From: Citrobacter freundii ATCC 8090 = MTCC 1658 = NBRC 12681
Lineage (GTDB): Bacteria; Pseudomonadota; Gammaproteobacteria; Enterobacterales; Enterobacteriaceae
Length of the DNA stretch: 64,000 nucleotides
Direction of reading: 5' to 3'
NCBI RefSeq assembly: GCF_011064845.1
Contig: NZ_CP049015.1
Span: 1,860,001-1,924,000, forward strand
The position numbers and the translations under genes are program-made. Positions within the stretch are counted from its first letter, which is position 1; each line of letters opens with the position of its first letter. Below are positions 33,150 through 42,940 of this stretch, in pieces. The notes under the pieces are model-generated. The model had not been told where the DNA came from and ran no database searches. It worked only from the letters and a program-made list of their open reading frames with translations.

Positions 33150-33542
33150 CTATCGCTCATCCCATTCATCGGCTGCGGTCTGCCCCTCTTCGGTATCAAG
33201 GGGAGGTTCCAACTGGAATTCACCTTCATCCCATTCGTGAAGCGTATTTTCTTCCTGCCACTCCTGGCGAATTTCAATTTCATCATAGTCGCCATCAAAA
33301 ACGCTCTGAGCCGCTTCTCCGTTCAGCATTGGTAGACATTCACCATCTACATCATCCTCGTCAGCAAAGAATTCCGCCTGCCACATAATGTCGCCATCCT
33401 GTAGCACGTATTTTTGGATGCTTAGCTGTTGAACGCTGGCATCGTCTGACTCAAGGTCAGGGTTATCAGCCAGAAACACTTCACGAGCCGCATCAATAGC
33501 CTCTTCCAACGTGGCATAAAAATTCATGTCATTCTTTGCCAT
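33150..33542 (-). CDS. msyB: Acidic protein MsyB
   Basis: A very acidic cytoplasmic protein of 130 residues, found in E. coli as a multicopy suppressor of secY and secA mutations. The long acidic C-terminus (GDYDEIEIRQEWQEENTLHEWDEG and PPLDTEEG) is conserved. Start ATG 33542 follows AGGAG by seven bases; an internal ATG (MNFYATLEE, residue 6) corresponds to the E. coli start. Two residues are inserted near DEDDVDGE. Confidence 0.93.
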   Translation of the reverse strand: MAKNDMNFYATLEEAIDAAREVFLADNPDLESDDASVQQLSIQKYVLQDGDIMWQAEFFADEDDVDGECLPMLNGEAAQSVFDGDYDEIEIRQEWQEENTLHEWDEGEFQLEPPLDTEEGQTAADEWDER

Positions 33543-33932
33543 ATTTCTTCTCCTAAGGCGAACAATAAAGGGGGATGATTCAATCTATAGACGGCGATCC
33601 GCAGAGCGTCAAACCCGTTAGCTGCGTGGCTAACTCAATCAGATGATTACTGCCTGCAATGCCAACGAGAGCAGGTGAAAGTAACTTCGGTAGTTTATGA
33701 AAAAATTTACATTGGCAGATACTGAAGCCTACGTAATATCAGGAAAAAAATTCAAGAAAAAAGAGTAATGTATGTGGTTTGCAATGCAGTAATGAAAATC
33801 AAATAAATAAAATCTGGCGTTATATTAGAAAATCTTCAGTTTTAAACACTATTTTTTATGTGTTTTAGAGGGGGAATGCGAGCGCTTATGAATTAATATT
33901 GCATAACTCAATCAAAGTAAAGGAGAAAATTA
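33543..33932. other. AT-rich intergenic region before the peptide/cyclase block
   Basis: The msyB promoter must lie at its left end. From about 33700 the DNA becomes strongly AT-rich with many A-tracts, unlike the core genes, and no frame longer than a few dozen codons is seen. It probably marks the left side of an acquired segment ending near 35600. Confidence 0.45.
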
Positions 33933-33962
33933 ATGCCCAATACGGAAGTGTTGCAGAGGTAA
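33933..33962 (+). CDS. Possible 9-residue leader peptide
   Basis: ATG CCC AAT ACG GAA GTG TTG CAG AGG TAA, preceded by the strong ribosome-binding site AAAGGAG eight bases from the ATG. The next small frame begins three bases after its stop. Evidence is only the start signal and the arrangement. Confidence 0.3.
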   Translation: MPNTEVLQR

Positions 33963-33965
33963 TCA

Positions 33966-34046
33966 ATGAAAGTGGCTAAACTTAGTGGTGTCTCTGGAAG
34001 TGACAAAGTGTCTTTTGTGTATAGAGGTTGTGAATGGTGTGAGTGA
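33966..34046 (+). CDS. Possible 26-residue peptide with a C-terminal CxxC
   Basis: Reads MKVAKLSGVSGSDKVSFVYR then GCEWCE and stop. AGAGGT overlaps the end of the 9-residue leader and lies six bases before the ATG. A basic start, Gly/Ser-rich middle and a paired-cysteine tail are the kind of layout seen in small membrane-active or signalling peptides, but I recognise no family. It lies 174 bases before the diguanylate cyclase on the same strand. Confidence 0.35.
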   Translation: MKVAKLSGVSGSDKVSFVYRGCEWCE

Positions 34047-34219
34047 TACTAAAATAGTATACATAATAAAATATTATTAATGACAAAGGTTATAAATCTA
34101 TAAGAAACCATTAAATAAGAAATGAATTAATGTTATTGAAATTGTGCGGGTATAATAGTTTGCAAAATCTTATGCTTTATTATATAAAATGCAAAATTAA
34201 GAATTACCTTAAGGTTGTT

Positions 34220-35551
34220 ATGGATAACTATAATTCAAATAATGGAAGGTTAATGGCTTTCTATATAATCTGTTTGGCTAGCTATGTTCTTGGTGGTTTG
34301 TGTCTTACACAATTTAAATTAACGATGCAAAGTGTCCCACAAACTGTATATCTGATTATAATTGTAGGGTTGTTCTTTTTATATGGAATAATTTTCCTGT
34401 TTATGTTATTTCAGTATCTTTGTAGAAAAGATCTCACCTGCCTTATGATATTAGGCATGGCGTTTCTTGGCAATAACATATTTTTCGTCGAGACTATCTA
34501 CATCGTTCAGGACTTGATTAATGATCATGCATCAATCGAAAAAAGAACTAACGATATAGCTATATTCTATTACTTTCGGCAGATTAGTTTCATCGCTCTG
34601 CTATTTGTTTCATTGAAATCTTATAAAATATCATCGACAGTTATTGAAACCAAAGAAAGAGAACCTTGCTATATCGTTCTGTCATTTTTAATTATGCTAG
34701 TGATCGCGGTGATGGCGCACACTCTGGCCAGTTACAACCCTAATTTTACACTCGAGATAACAAGCCTGAAGCCTGATAATGTCACGGTGCACTGGCATAT
34801 TGGGTACATTTATTCGCTTATTGTATCCTGGGGACTGGTCCTGTTGTATTTAATCATTAAAACCAAAACGCACAACATCTTGTGGAAAAGTATAGGGCTA
34901 CTGTGTTGCTCAGCAATATTGACCAATGTACTACTTCTGAGCCTGGATGAATATAGCATGTATATTTGGTATGTTAGCCGGGGGATTGAGGTGATAAGTG
35001 CCCTGTGTATAATCTCAATACTGATGTACAACACCTTCATCATCTTAAAAAAAGAAAGGGACTCAGCTATTAAAGACGCAATGACTAAAATATATAATCG
35101 TAAATTATTCTATAAGTCATTAAAATCATCCTTAGCAAAAGGTGAAGTGTGTGTAATGGTTCTGGATATTGATAAATTCAAGCGGATTAACGATACCTAC
35201 GGTCATCAGGAAGGTGACAGAGTAATAATCAGCATTGTCGATATTATCAATAAATCAATCAGAGATACGGATATTTTTGCCAGAGTAGGTGGCGAAGAAT
35301 TTGCGATCCTTCTTAAGTGTAACGATCAAGATGAGGCAATTGTTGTTGCAGAACGAATTAGGCGAAATGTCGAGAATGGTACGACAATACCAAATTCATA
35401 TGATTTAAAAGAAAAAATGACGATAAGTATCGGTGTATATTGCAGTAAAATTGATGATGAATCAGCGGATAAAGTTGTTTCATATGCTGATGCCGCTTTG
35501 TATGAAGCCAAAAATTCTGGCAGAAATAAGGTGTGTTACTATTATCATTAA
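34220..35551 (+). CDS. Membrane diguanylate cyclase (GGEEF)
   Basis: A 443-residue protein: seven or eight predicted membrane helices (about 10-285) then a GGDEF domain. The catalytic motif is GGEEF at 357-361, with metal-binding Asp in VMVLDIDKFKRIND, the substrate motif YGHQEGDR, and an inhibitory I-site RDTD five residues before GGEEF. It should therefore make c-di-GMP with product inhibition. The N-terminal sensor is not one I can name (MASE-like in layout). I chose ATG 34220, five bases after AAGG; the frame extends to 34130. AT-rich, absent from this place in E. coli, and so probably acquired. Confidence 0.88.
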   Translation: MDNYNSNNGRLMAFYIICLASYVLGGLCLTQFKLTMQSVPQTVYLIIIVGLFFLYGIIFLFMLFQYLCRKDLTCLMILGMAFLGNNIFFVETIYIVQDLINDHASIEKRTNDIAIFYYFRQISFIALLFVSLKSYKISSTVIETKEREPCYIVLSFLIMLVIAVMAHTLASYNPNFTLEITSLKPDNVTVHWHIGYIYSLIVSWGLVLLYLIIKTKTHNILWKSIGLLCCSAILTNVLLLSLDEYSMYIWYVSRGIEVISALCIISILMYNTFIILKKERDSAIKDAMTKIYNRKLFYKSLKSSLAKGEVCVMVLDIDKFKRINDTYGHQEGDRVIISIVDIINKSIRDTDIFARVGGEEFAILLKCNDQDEAIVVAERIRRNVENGTTIPNSYDLKEKMTISIGVYCSKIDDESADKVVSYADAALYEAKNSGRNKVCYYYH

Positions 35552-35614
35552 GACTGAAATATATGTCATGTGAGATAATTTTTTATTCTGAACCTGCGAA
35601 TATAAATATATAAA

Positions 35615-36835
35615 TCATCCCGCGACCTCTGTACTCCGACGACGGCGCAGGCTATTCCACGAGTACAGGGCGTTGAACAGTACAACTCCTGCGGTCACAC
35701 AGAATACAGCACGAAAACCGTAGTTGGCGGATATCGCTGCCCCCATTAGAGGCCCTGTTACGTTACCAATGTCGCGAAATGACTGGTTATAACTGAAAAT
35801 ACGTCCAGCTATTTGATTAGTCGAGTTATAGACCAGCAGCGTTTGTACCGCAGGGAGCAGGGCGCCGTCGGCCGCCCCCAATAAAAAGCGCAGAATACCA
35901 AGCTGCCAGGGCGTCTGGACAAATGACATTGGAATTAGCAGTAACACGGAAACGATCAGCGCGACGATCAGGATCTTCTCCGGGCCAATCCGATCGCCTA
36001 ATTTGCCAAGTTTAGGGGCGCTGATTAATGCCGCAACGCCGGGGACTGAGGCTATCATCCCACTGATAAACGCAATATTGCTGACGTTACCAGCCAACTC
36101 TCGAACGTACAGTGTCAGTATTGGCGCGATAGAACCGGTGGCTACCTGAATGATCAAAGTGGTGACAAACAGGCTCAGCACCAGTTTGGGGTTCCTTAAA
36201 GAGGCCACGACTTCACGAATGTGCAGCATTTCCTTCTTGCTCACCGGCTGGAAACGCTCGCGGATAAAAAATAGCGTCAGGATGAAGCAGACCAACAGCA
36301 CGCTGGCGGTGATGAAAAATACGGGACGCAGTCCGTACTGATCCGCGAGGAGGCCGCCCGCTAGCGGCCCGAGCAGTGCGCCACTAACGCCACCGGTGGA
36401 AAGCGTTCCCAGTGCCCAGCCGCTTTTATTGCGTGGAACCTGGGTGGCGATCAGTGCATTCGCATTGGGGATGAATCCACCAAGCAGCCCCAACAAGGCG
36501 CGCAGGATCAAGAACTGCCAGATATTTTGCGCCAGTCCCATCAGCAGCATCACAACAGCCATACCCAACGCAGAGCGTAGCAGCATGATTTTTCGCCCCT
36601 TGCGATCGGCAAGGCCACCCCAGAAAGGAGAGGCGATGGCGGAAAAAAGAAAGGTGATGCTGAAGACCAGGCCTGACCACATATTCAGTGCGCTATGTCC
36701 CGTGACGCCGAGACTCTCGACGTAAAGTGGCAAAAAGGGCATGACCAGGCTAAATGCTGAGCCGGTTAAAAAACAACCTAACCAGGCAACAGTGAGGTTG
36801 CGTTTCCAGTTTATGGGAGCATCTGAGGGTGACAT
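35615..36835 (-). CDS. mdtG: MFS efflux transporter MdtG
   Basis: Twelve-helix major facilitator of 406 residues, matching E. coli MdtG (fosfomycin and deoxycholate resistance when overproduced). The MFS loop 2-3 motif is [14 protein letters not shown]; the motif C region is [19 protein letters not shown]. In E. coli it belongs to the MarA/SoxS/Rob regulon. Start ATG 36835. Lies upstream of and in the same direction as the c-di-GMP block boundary. Confidence 0.94.
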   Translation of the reverse strand: MSPSDAPINWKRNLTVAWLGCFLTGSAFSLVMPFLPLYVESLGVTGHSALNMWSGLVFSITFLFSAIASPFWGGLADRKGRKIMLLRSALGMAVVMLLMGLAQNIWQFLILRALLGLLGGFIPNANALIATQVPRNKSGWALGTLSTGGVSGALLGPLAGGLLADQYGLRPVFFITASVLLVCFILTLFFIRERFQPVSKKEMLHIREVVASLRNPKLVLSLFVTTLIIQVATGSIAPILTLYVRELAGNVSNIAFISGMIASVPGVAALISAPKLGKLGDRIGPEKILIVALIVSVLLLIPMSFVQTPWQLGILRFLLGAADGALLPAVQTLLVYNSTNQIAGRIFSYNQSFRDIGNVTGPLMGAAISANYGFRAVFCVTAGVVLFNALYSWNSLRRRRSTEVAG

Positions 36836-36960
36836 AGCGTTCCGCAGTGTGGCGCGCTGTTTGCGCTATCGATTGAATATAAGTAAGCAGGCTAATTATG
36901 CGCCTGGTTGATAGTTGCTGCAATGCGGATAGCAGTTAAACCTAAAGCAGGCAGGGAAGG

Positions 36961-36985
36961 TGTTGCAGCCCACAGGGCTGCAACA
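36961..36985. terminator. Perfect hairpin after lpxL
   Basis: TGTTGCAGCCC, loop ACA, GGGCTGCAACA: 11-base perfect arms, five bases beyond the lpxL stop. It lacks a T-tract, so termination by it alone is uncertain. Confidence 0.6.
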
Positions 36986-36990
36986 GTGTT

Positions 36991-37911
36991 TTAGTACAGG
37001 GAAGGAGAACCTTCAGGGCGCGTCTTGAAGCGACGATGCAGCCACATATACTGCTCTGGCGCCATCATGATGCATTGCTCAACAATTTTGTTCATCCACG
37101 CGGCAGTGGTCTCTGCGTCATCCAAAGGCGGTGAACACTCCGGAGGCAGCATAATCAATTGATACCCTTTACCGTCAGGTTTGCGGCGAGGAACAAACGG
37201 TACCAGGCAGGCATTGGACATGCGCGAAAGCATCCAGGTCCCAGAGGTTGTTGCGGCTTGTTCAACGGCAAAAAGTGGTACAAACACACTGGCACGAGGG
37301 CCGTAATCGTGATCCGGCGCGTACCAGACCACTTCGCCCTTTTTCAACGCTTTAATCATCCCTTTCAGGTCTTTACGATCGAGCATTGATTTATTCGAGC
37401 GCATACGGCCCCAGGTTTGTAGCCAGTCGAGAAGCGGGTTGTCGTTAGGGCGATACACACCAATACCCGGTTCCTGCAAACCAAACTGACGCGCACCCAG
37501 TTCCAGAGTCAGAAAGTGCAGACCCACTAACAAGATCCCGCGTTTTTGCGCCTGAACGTCACGGATATGTTCCATCCCGATCACTTCAGTCCAGCGTGAA
37601 ATACGCTTATCGGACCAAAACCAGGCCATTCCGGTTTCCATTACGCCCATGCCCACGGATTCGAAGTTCTTGACGACCATCTGCTGGCGTTCCTGCTCAC
37701 TCATCTGCGGGAAGCACAGTTCCAGATTTCGGGAAACAATTTTTGCCCGACGTTTCATCAAACGTAGCGCCAGTCGACCTAATGCACAGCCCAACTTAAA
37801 GAGGATGGGGTAGGGTAACTGCACGATTAACCAAAGGATGCCAATACCCAGCCAGGTTAACCAATAACGTGGATGCAGTAACGCAGCCGAAAACTTGGGT
37901 AAATTCGTCAT
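36991..37911 (-). CDS. lpxL: Kdo2-lipid IVA lauroyltransferase LpxL
   Basis: Inner-membrane acyltransferase of 306 residues that adds laurate to Kdo2-lipid IVA during lipid A synthesis. One N-terminal helix ([22 protein letters not shown]); the catalytic H-x4-E motif is in [15 protein letters not shown] (about 131-145). ATG 37911 follows AGGA by five bases and gives the E. coli length; an upstream in-frame extension to 37971 is unlikely. Divergent from trhO. Confidence 0.95.
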   Translation of the reverse strand: MTNLPKFSAALLHPRYWLTWLGIGILWLIVQLPYPILFKLGCALGRLALRLMKRRAKIVSRNLELCFPQMSEQERQQMVVKNFESVGMGVMETGMAWFWSDKRISRWTEVIGMEHIRDVQAQKRGILLVGLHFLTLELGARQFGLQEPGIGVYRPNDNPLLDWLQTWGRMRSNKSMLDRKDLKGMIKALKKGEVVWYAPDHDYGPRASVFVPLFAVEQAATTSGTWMLSRMSNACLVPFVPRRKPDGKGYQLIMLPPECSPPLDDAETTAAWMNKIVEQCIMMAPEQYMWLHRRFKTRPEGSPSLY

Positions 37912-38131
37912 GTCTATCCTGTCTTCAAACGACCAATTCCCTGTATTGTCGCATTTTTTCGCGCGTATCAAAAATTTGTGACGGGAGAACGGTGATTAAT
38001 TCCGCAATTGTTGTTGCAACTTTATAGTGAAGTATGAAATGTAGCGTAAAATGTGTGGATGTAAATTGGCGATGTTTGCTTTATTATGCCGCCGATTTTC
38101 ATTTATTCCCTATTTGCAGGATACGTACACC

Positions 38132-39184
38132 ATGCCAGTGTTACACAACCGCATTTCGAACGACGCCCTCAAAGCCAAAATGCTGGCCGAGACCGAGCCG
38201 CGTACGACGATCTCATTCTATAAATATTTCACCATTGCCAATCCTCAGCACACGCGTGATGCACTGTACCAGATGTTCACCGCATTGAACGTCTTCGGGC
38301 GAGTATATCTTGCCCATGAAGGAATTAATGCGCAAATCAGCGTACCGCAAAGCAACGTCGAGACATTTCGCCAGCAACTCTATGCGTTTGATCCTGCATT
38401 GAACGATTTACGTCTGAATATTGCGCTGGATGATGACGGTAAATCGTTCTGGGTACTGCGTATGAAAGTCCGTGAACGTATCGTGGCGGATGGTATTGAC
38501 GATCCAGACTTTGACGCCAGCAACGTGGGGGATTATCTCAAGGCAGCAGAGGTGAATGCCATGCTTGACGATCCTGAAGCGGTATTCATTGATATGCGCA
38601 ACCATTATGAATATGAGGTGGGTCACTTCGAGAATGCGCTGGAGATCCCGGCAGACACGTTTCGCGATCAGTTGCCGAAAGCGGTTGAAATGATGCAGGC
38701 GCATAAAGATAAAAAAATCGTGATGTACTGCACGGGTGGGATCCGCTGTGAGAAAGCTAGCGCCTGGATGAAACACAATGGATTTAGCAAAGTCTGGCAC
38801 ATTGAGGGCGGTATTATTGAGTATGCCCGCAAGGCGCGTGAGCAGGGACTTCCGGTGCGTTTTATCGGTAAAAACTTTGTCTTTGATGAGCGCATGGGCG
38901 AAAGGATCTCTGAAGATGTTATCGCACATTGCCATCAGTGCGGCACGGCGTGCGATAGCCATACTAATTGCAAAAATGATGGCTGCCATCTGTTGTTTAT
39001 TCAGTGCCCGGCTTGTGCGCAGAAATATAAAGGCTGCTGTAGCGAGCTGTGTAGCGAAGAGAGTGAGTTGCCGGAAGAGGAACAACGGCGTCGTCGCGCT
39101 GGGCGTGAAAATGGCAATAAAATCTTTAATAAATCACGTGGTCACCTGAATACCAAACTGGGTATTCCAGACCCTGCGCAATAA
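38132..39184 (+). CDS. trhO: tRNA uridine-34 hydroxylase TrhO
   Basis: Oxygen-dependent hydroxylase that converts U34 to ho5U34 in tRNAs, an early step of cmo5U formation. 350 residues as in E. coli (formerly YceA). N-terminal acylphosphatase-like domain, then a rhodanese domain with the active-site loop [12 protein letters not shown] (about 177-188), and a C-terminal cysteine-rich part ([30 protein letters not shown]). ATG 38132 follows AGGA; the frame can be read back to 38051 but homologues start [11 protein letters not shown]. Confidence 0.95.
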   Translation: MPVLHNRISNDALKAKMLAETEPRTTISFYKYFTIANPQHTRDALYQMFTALNVFGRVYLAHEGINAQISVPQSNVETFRQQLYAFDPALNDLRLNIALDDDGKSFWVLRMKVRERIVADGIDDPDFDASNVGDYLKAAEVNAMLDDPEAVFIDMRNHYEYEVGHFENALEIPADTFRDQLPKAVEMMQAHKDKKIVMYCTGGIRCEKASAWMKHNGFSKVWHIEGGIIEYARKAREQGLPVRFIGKNFVFDERMGERISEDVIAHCHQCGTACDSHTNCKNDGCHLLFIQCPACAQKYKGCCSELCSEESELPEEEQRRRRAGRENGNKIFNKSRGHLNTKLGIPDPAQ

Positions 39185-39189
39185 CATGA

Positions 39190-39220
39190 TTCCGGATGAG
39201 GGGCAGAACCTCATCCGGCA
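39190..39220. terminator. Hairpin between convergent trhO and yceI
   Basis: CCGGATGAGG, loop, CCTCATCCGG: ten-base perfect arms three bases into the gap. No T-tract. The sequence resembles half of a REP element. Confidence 0.5.
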
Positions 39221-39229
39221 ATTCATGCG

Positions 39230-39805
39230 TTACTTCTGTTGAACACCTTCCACTGAGATGATCAAATCGACTTCCTGCGACGCCGGACCGAGATCGGTGG
39301 TAATGTTGAAATCCTTCAGCTTAATCTTACCTTGCGCTTCAAAACCAGCGCGCGTACCGCCCCAAGGATCGCCGCCCTGACCGATGAGCTTCGCGTCCAG
39401 CGTAACCGGTTTGGTAACGCCGTTCAGGGTTAAATTACCGGTGATATCCAGGTCATTACCTTCTTTCTTCACGCTGGTGGAGCTGAAGGTCGCCTGCGGG
39501 AATTTTGCTACGTTAAGGAAATCTGCGCTGCGCAGATGCTTGTCACGTTCGGCGTGATTAGTGTCAACACTGTTGGTGTTGATGGTTACGTTAACCTTAT
39601 CGGCTGCGGGATTTTTCTCATCAAAGGTAAACGTACCGTCGAAATCTTTAAATGTGCCGTACAGCCAGCTGTAACCCAGATGCTGAATACGGAAATTAAC
39701 AAAGGCATGCTGTCCTTCCTTGTCAATTTTGTAATCTGCCGCCACGGCCGACCCGGTGGTGAATAACAGAGAGGCGAGTGTAAGTCCCAGCAGGTTTTTT
39801 TTCAT
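39230..39805 (-). CDS. yceI: Periplasmic YceI-family lipocalin-like protein
   Basis: A 191-residue secreted protein of the YceI family; the eight-stranded barrel binds polyisoprenoids in homologues. Signal peptide [22 protein letters not shown]; mature start [28 protein letters not shown]. Induced by high pH and osmotic stress in E. coli. ATG 39805 matches the family; an in-frame extension of four residues is possible. It starts one base after the yceJ stop, so yceJ-yceI is an operon. Confidence 0.95.
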   Translation of the reverse strand: MKKNLLGLTLASLLFTTGSAVAADYKIDKEGQHAFVNFRIQHLGYSWLYGTFKDFDGTFTFDEKNPAADKVNVTINTNSVDTNHAERDKHLRSADFLNVAKFPQATFSSTSVKKEGNDLDITGNLTLNGVTKPVTLDAKLIGQGGDPWGGTRAGFEAQGKIKLKDFNITTDLGPASQEVDLIISVEGVQQK

Positions 39806-39806
39806 T

Positions 39807-40373
39807 TTAAGCTCCATAGTCAGATGACGATTTTCCCAACATGCGATTGAGGGTATCGTCGTTATCGATAAAGTGATGTTTCAGGGCCATCAGTCCGTGC
39901 AGTAGGGATAAAATCACCACGGTCCACGCAAGCCACAGGTGCAAGCTACCGGCGAGGTCGGCCTGAGCACCTGCGTTGGCAACGGTGGCTGGAATGTCGA
40001 ACCAATCAAAGACGCTTATCGCTTTGCCATCAGCGGTGGAAATTAGATATCCGCTGATGACAATTGAAAAGAGCAGCAAATAAAGAGCGAGGTGACCCAT
40101 TGCCGCTGCGATGCGGGTTAAACGGGAGTAGCTTGCCAACGCAGCAGGTGGAGGAGAGAACAACCGCCAGACAACGCGGATAACCAGTCCCATCATGAGA
40201 AGGATGCCGATGCTTTTATGCAGTTCAGGGGCCTGGTGATACCAGCCGTCATAGTAACTAAGCGTGACCATCCATAAGCCCAACGCGAACATGCCATATA
40301 CAGCAATCGCAACCAGCCAATGTAATGTGGCTGACACTACGCCATAGCGCTGTGAACTATTTTTGAATTGCAT
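39807..40373 (-). CDS. yceJ: Cytochrome b561-family protein YceJ
   Basis: Inner-membrane dihaem cytochrome b561 homologue of 188 residues with four helices. Haem-ligand histidines are in [33 protein letters not shown] and ALKHHFID. In E. coli the related CybB is a superoxide:ubiquinone oxidoreductase; the YceJ partner is unknown but its gene is coupled to yceI. ATG 40373 gives the E. coli length. Confidence 0.93.
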   Translation of the reverse strand: MQFKNSSQRYGVVSATLHWLVAIAVYGMFALGLWMVTLSYYDGWYHQAPELHKSIGILLMMGLVIRVVWRLFSPPPAALASYSRLTRIAAAMGHLALYLLLFSIVISGYLISTADGKAISVFDWFDIPATVANAGAQADLAGSLHLWLAWTVVILSLLHGLMALKHHFIDNDDTLNRMLGKSSSDYGA

Positions 40374-40635
40374 AAGCACACCGATTGATATTTCAGAAGT
40401 GAATGAAAATGGCGTGTAAAAGACATTAATGCAACTAATAAATAACAATGGTGATGATATTTATTTTTTGTTCAGTAAAGTTGACTGATTATTGAATTAA
40501 TCATCAAGGGATTAGTGTGAGAGTAGGTGATAATGCTTGGTTTATGGGTGGTTATGATTTTTATTATTGTTCAGTTTATTGCAATGAAAATTAAGATAAT
40601 TTCAATTTTTGTCAATTATTGTCAGCGCGCAGGAA

Positions 40636-40749
40636 TCAGAAAAACATAATATATATTACATCCATAATGGCCAGCAGCGACCATAAAATAATGTAGAGCA
40701 TAAGATGCTCGCGAATATTATTAACCAGATAGTGAAAGATACGGCGCAT
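40636..40749 (-). CDS. yceO: Small membrane protein YceO
   Basis: A 37-codon gene: [16 protein letters not shown], then a single hydrophobic helix ([20 protein letters not shown]) to the stop. AGGA lies nine bases before ATG 40749. It sits between yceJ and solA, where E. coli has the small gene yceO, which has a similar basic start and helix. Function unclear; E. coli yceO has been linked to biofilm and acid response. Slightly shorter than the annotated E. coli protein as I remember it. Confidence 0.7.
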   Translation of the reverse strand: MRRIFHYLVNNIREHLMLYIILWSLLAIMDVIYIMFF

Positions 40750-40771
40750 TAACGTTATTCCTGTCATTAAA

Positions 40772-40795
40772 AATGGCCTCATCATCGAGGCCATT
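40772..40795. terminator. Hairpin between solA and yceO
   Basis: AATGGCCTC, loop ATCATC, GAGGCCATT. Nine-base perfect arms, 10 bases past the solA stop, suited to ending solA (minus strand). Confidence 0.65.
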
Positions 40796-40804
40796 CATTT
40801 ATTA

Positions 40805-41920
40805 TCACTTAAAACGGCTTAGCCTGAAGGGGGTCAGGTCAAAGTCAGACGGTTTGTCCTGAGCGAAGTTTGCCGCAATCTCTCCCAGAACAGAGGCAAA
40901 CTTAAAGCCATGTCCGCTCAGCCCGGTAATGATTAGCGTGTTGTCGTGCGCTGGCAGAGTATCGATAATAAAGTCTTCATCCGGTGAATTATCGTAAGTG
41001 CAGGACGCGCCATGCAGGCAGCAGCCAACGCCCGGCAGAATTGTGCGCAGGAATGGGAAGGCTTCAGAACCATCGCTGGCTACAGCGGCAAATGGCTTAC
41101 GCTCATCAGCAGAGTGAATGACTTGTCCGCCGTTGTGCTTACCAATTTTCAGCTCGTCGTTTTCTGCCGGGAAACCGTAGTATTGATCACCATTTGGCAG
41201 CTCGCCGGTGAAGGCTGGGAAGTTATTTTTAACGCTGTAGCGCCCATCGGCCTGATACCAGGCGAACACTTTGCGCACCGGTTGTATCGGTAGTTCAGGG
41301 ACTAAAGCCTGCACCCAGGTACCGGCGCTGATCACTGCTTTTTTCGCGTGGTAGTCACCGTCAGCCGTTTCTACCGTGATGCCATCATCACCGTGATGAA
41401 TTGCGCTGACCGGGCATTTAAACAGTTGCGCACAGCCTGCTTCTTCCGCCAGACGGATCCAGGTTTTAATTGCTAACTCACTGCGTAAAAAACCGGACTC
41501 CGCTTCAAACAGACCGATATAGTTGTCAGGTACACGAATCTCCGGCCAGCGCGCCATGATGGCTGCCGCATCCAGTTGTTCAACGTTGAGTTGCCATTGT
41601 TTGGCGCTTTGCGCTGCAGTCGCTAAGAAGGTTGACTCTGCTGGACCGAGGTTGATAACACCGGAGCGAACAAAAATCGGTTCTTCATTATGGGTGGACA
41701 GTTCATCCCACAATGTTTGCGCACGTAGTACCAGCGGAACGTATTTTTCACCTTCGCCATAAGCATGACGAATTAATCGAGTGTCGCCGTGGTGGCTGCC
41801 CTGCTGATGAGGAGGCATATGTGCATCGATCATCAGAACCTTCAGACCGGCACGAGTGGCATAGTATCCAGCTGCGGCGCCTACTGAACCGCTGCCAATA
41901 ATGATTAAGTCGTATTTCAT
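40805..41920 (-). CDS. solA: N-methyl-L-tryptophan oxidase SolA
   Basis: FAD-dependent sarcosine-oxidase-type enzyme of 371 residues oxidising N-methyl-tryptophan. The FAD-binding motif is [19 protein letters not shown] at the N-terminus; the flavin-linked Cys is in [18 protein letters not shown] (about 307-312) near the C-terminus, followed by [14 protein letters not shown]. One residue shorter than E. coli SolA. The last gene before the yceO hairpin. Confidence 0.95.
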   Translation of the reverse strand: MKYDLIIIGSGSVGAAAGYYATRAGLKVLMIDAHMPPHQQGSHHGDTRLIRHAYGEGEKYVPLVLRAQTLWDELSTHNEEPIFVRSGVINLGPAESTFLATAAQSAKQWQLNVEQLDAAAIMARWPEIRVPDNYIGLFEAESGFLRSELAIKTWIRLAEEAGCAQLFKCPVSAIHHGDDGITVETADGDYHAKKAVISAGTWVQALVPELPIQPVRKVFAWYQADGRYSVKNNFPAFTGELPNGDQYYGFPAENDELKIGKHNGGQVIHSADERKPFAAVASDGSEAFPFLRTILPGVGCCLHGASCTYDNSPDEDFIIDTLPAHDNTLIITGLSGHGFKFASVLGEIAANFAQDKPSDFDLTPFRLSRFK

Positions 41921-41990
41921 CCGCTTCTCTCTGCAATCGCGATAGTAGCAGGTTAAATAACTGACCCGGAATATTCAACCTGGAAATAAG

Positions 41991-42014
41991 AAAGGCACCG
42001 TTAAGGTGCCTTTT
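41991..42014 (-). terminator. Terminator of bssS
   Basis: Minus strand: AAAAGGCACC, loop TTAAC, GGTGCCTTT then T. It lies 20 bases beyond the bssS stop. Confidence 0.8.
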
Positions 42015-42034
42015 GATGGTTGGATGTATCAGGT

Positions 42035-42289
42035 TTAATGTCGCTGATACTCATTTACCTGGTAATCGCCAGATTCAATTTTGGCGATTCCTGCTTCTAA
42101 TATCGAAATAAATTGCCTGGCAACATCAGTGGTTAACCAGAGCGTTTGACCAACTTCAGTCCCATCCGGGTCAGGGCGATTCGGGGTCTGGTAGTGCAAA
42201 CGCAGCATCAGCGCATCGTAGCTATCAACAGTGCTGATGTCCCACCCTACAAGCGGATGAGTCTGAATGACTTCATTATTCTTTTCCAT
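42035..42289 (-). CDS. bssS: Biofilm regulator BssS
   Basis: An 84-residue cytoplasmic protein nearly identical to E. coli BssS (MEKNNEVIQTHPLVGWDIST..., ending NEYQRH). In E. coli it affects biofilm formation through AI-2 and indole signalling; no enzymatic activity is known. The second of two adjacent ATGs (42289) matches the family and lies four to five bases from AGGGGG. Confidence 0.93.
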   Translation of the reverse strand: MEKNNEVIQTHPLVGWDISTVDSYDALMLRLHYQTPNRPDPDGTEVGQTLWLTTDVARQFISILEAGIAKIESGDYQVNEYQRH

Positions 42290-42581
42290 CATGCCCCCTA
42301 ATTCGTGTTACTAGACAACGGTTTTCGAGGTTCAATGCGTTTTTTTCTGAAGCAACTTCAGTATATCAATAAATAAGGGTATTCATTGAAAATTTAAAGA
42401 GGGAAGGGCATAAATTTTTTGTTTTCAGCGTTATCTGACTAAGAAACCAACATGTTATTCATTTTTTTTTAGTATGTTGCACAATTATTTTGTTGTATTG
42501 GTTAAAAGATAATCGGTGAGTTAATATTAAATTAAAAACTCGTCAGAAGAAATGCGCGATTGATTACAGGATAGTGTGTAT

Positions 42582-42603
42582 AAAAAAGCCGGGGCGACCC
42601 GGC
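42582..42603 (-). terminator. Terminator of dinI
   Basis: Minus strand: GCCGGG, loop TCGC, CCCGGC followed by TTTTTT, 26 bases after the dinI stop. Confidence 0.85.
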
Positions 42604-42629
42604 AAACAAACATCACTGCATATCATTAT

Positions 42630-42875
42630 TTATTCGTTGATGAACCAGTCATCCGCGCTTTCCCAGGTTTCCTGTAGGATCTCGCTGATGCGTTCTTTGT
42701 CCTCTTTAGTCGCGCCAATAACCGACAAATTGTTTGCGCCGGCATAACGGACGGTAACGTTACCTTCGTTATCCGGAAAATGGTGCTGAATACGGCGGGA
42801 GAGTTCACCTGCCAGTGCGTCAATTGCACCGGCAGGTAAAGGTGAAGTTTTGGCAATAGTGACTTCAATACGCAT
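42630..42875 (-). CDS. dinI: DNA damage-inducible protein DinI
   Basis: An 81-residue SOS protein that binds RecA, stabilises the filament and modulates UmuD and LexA cleavage. The sequence follows E. coli DinI closely (MRIEVTIAKTSPLPAGAIDAL, ending ESADDWFINE), with the acidic C-terminal helix that contacts RecA. A LexA box lies 20 bases upstream of the start. Confidence 0.96.
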   Translation of the reverse strand: MRIEVTIAKTSPLPAGAIDALAGELSRRIQHHFPDNEGNVTVRYAGANNLSVIGATKEDKERISEILQETWESADDWFINE

Positions 42876-42894
42876 AGTAGCCCCCTGTGGAATA

Positions 42895-42914
42895 TACTGT
42901 TTATTTATACAGTT
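42895..42914 (-). promoter_or_regulatory. LexA (SOS) box of dinI
   Basis: TACTGTTTATTTATACAGTT: CTGT and ACAG separated by eight bases, with flanks matching the consensus TACTGTATATATATACAGTA. Confidence 0.92.
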
Positions 42915-42940
42915 ATTCGCATCAATTGGCTACACTTTTT

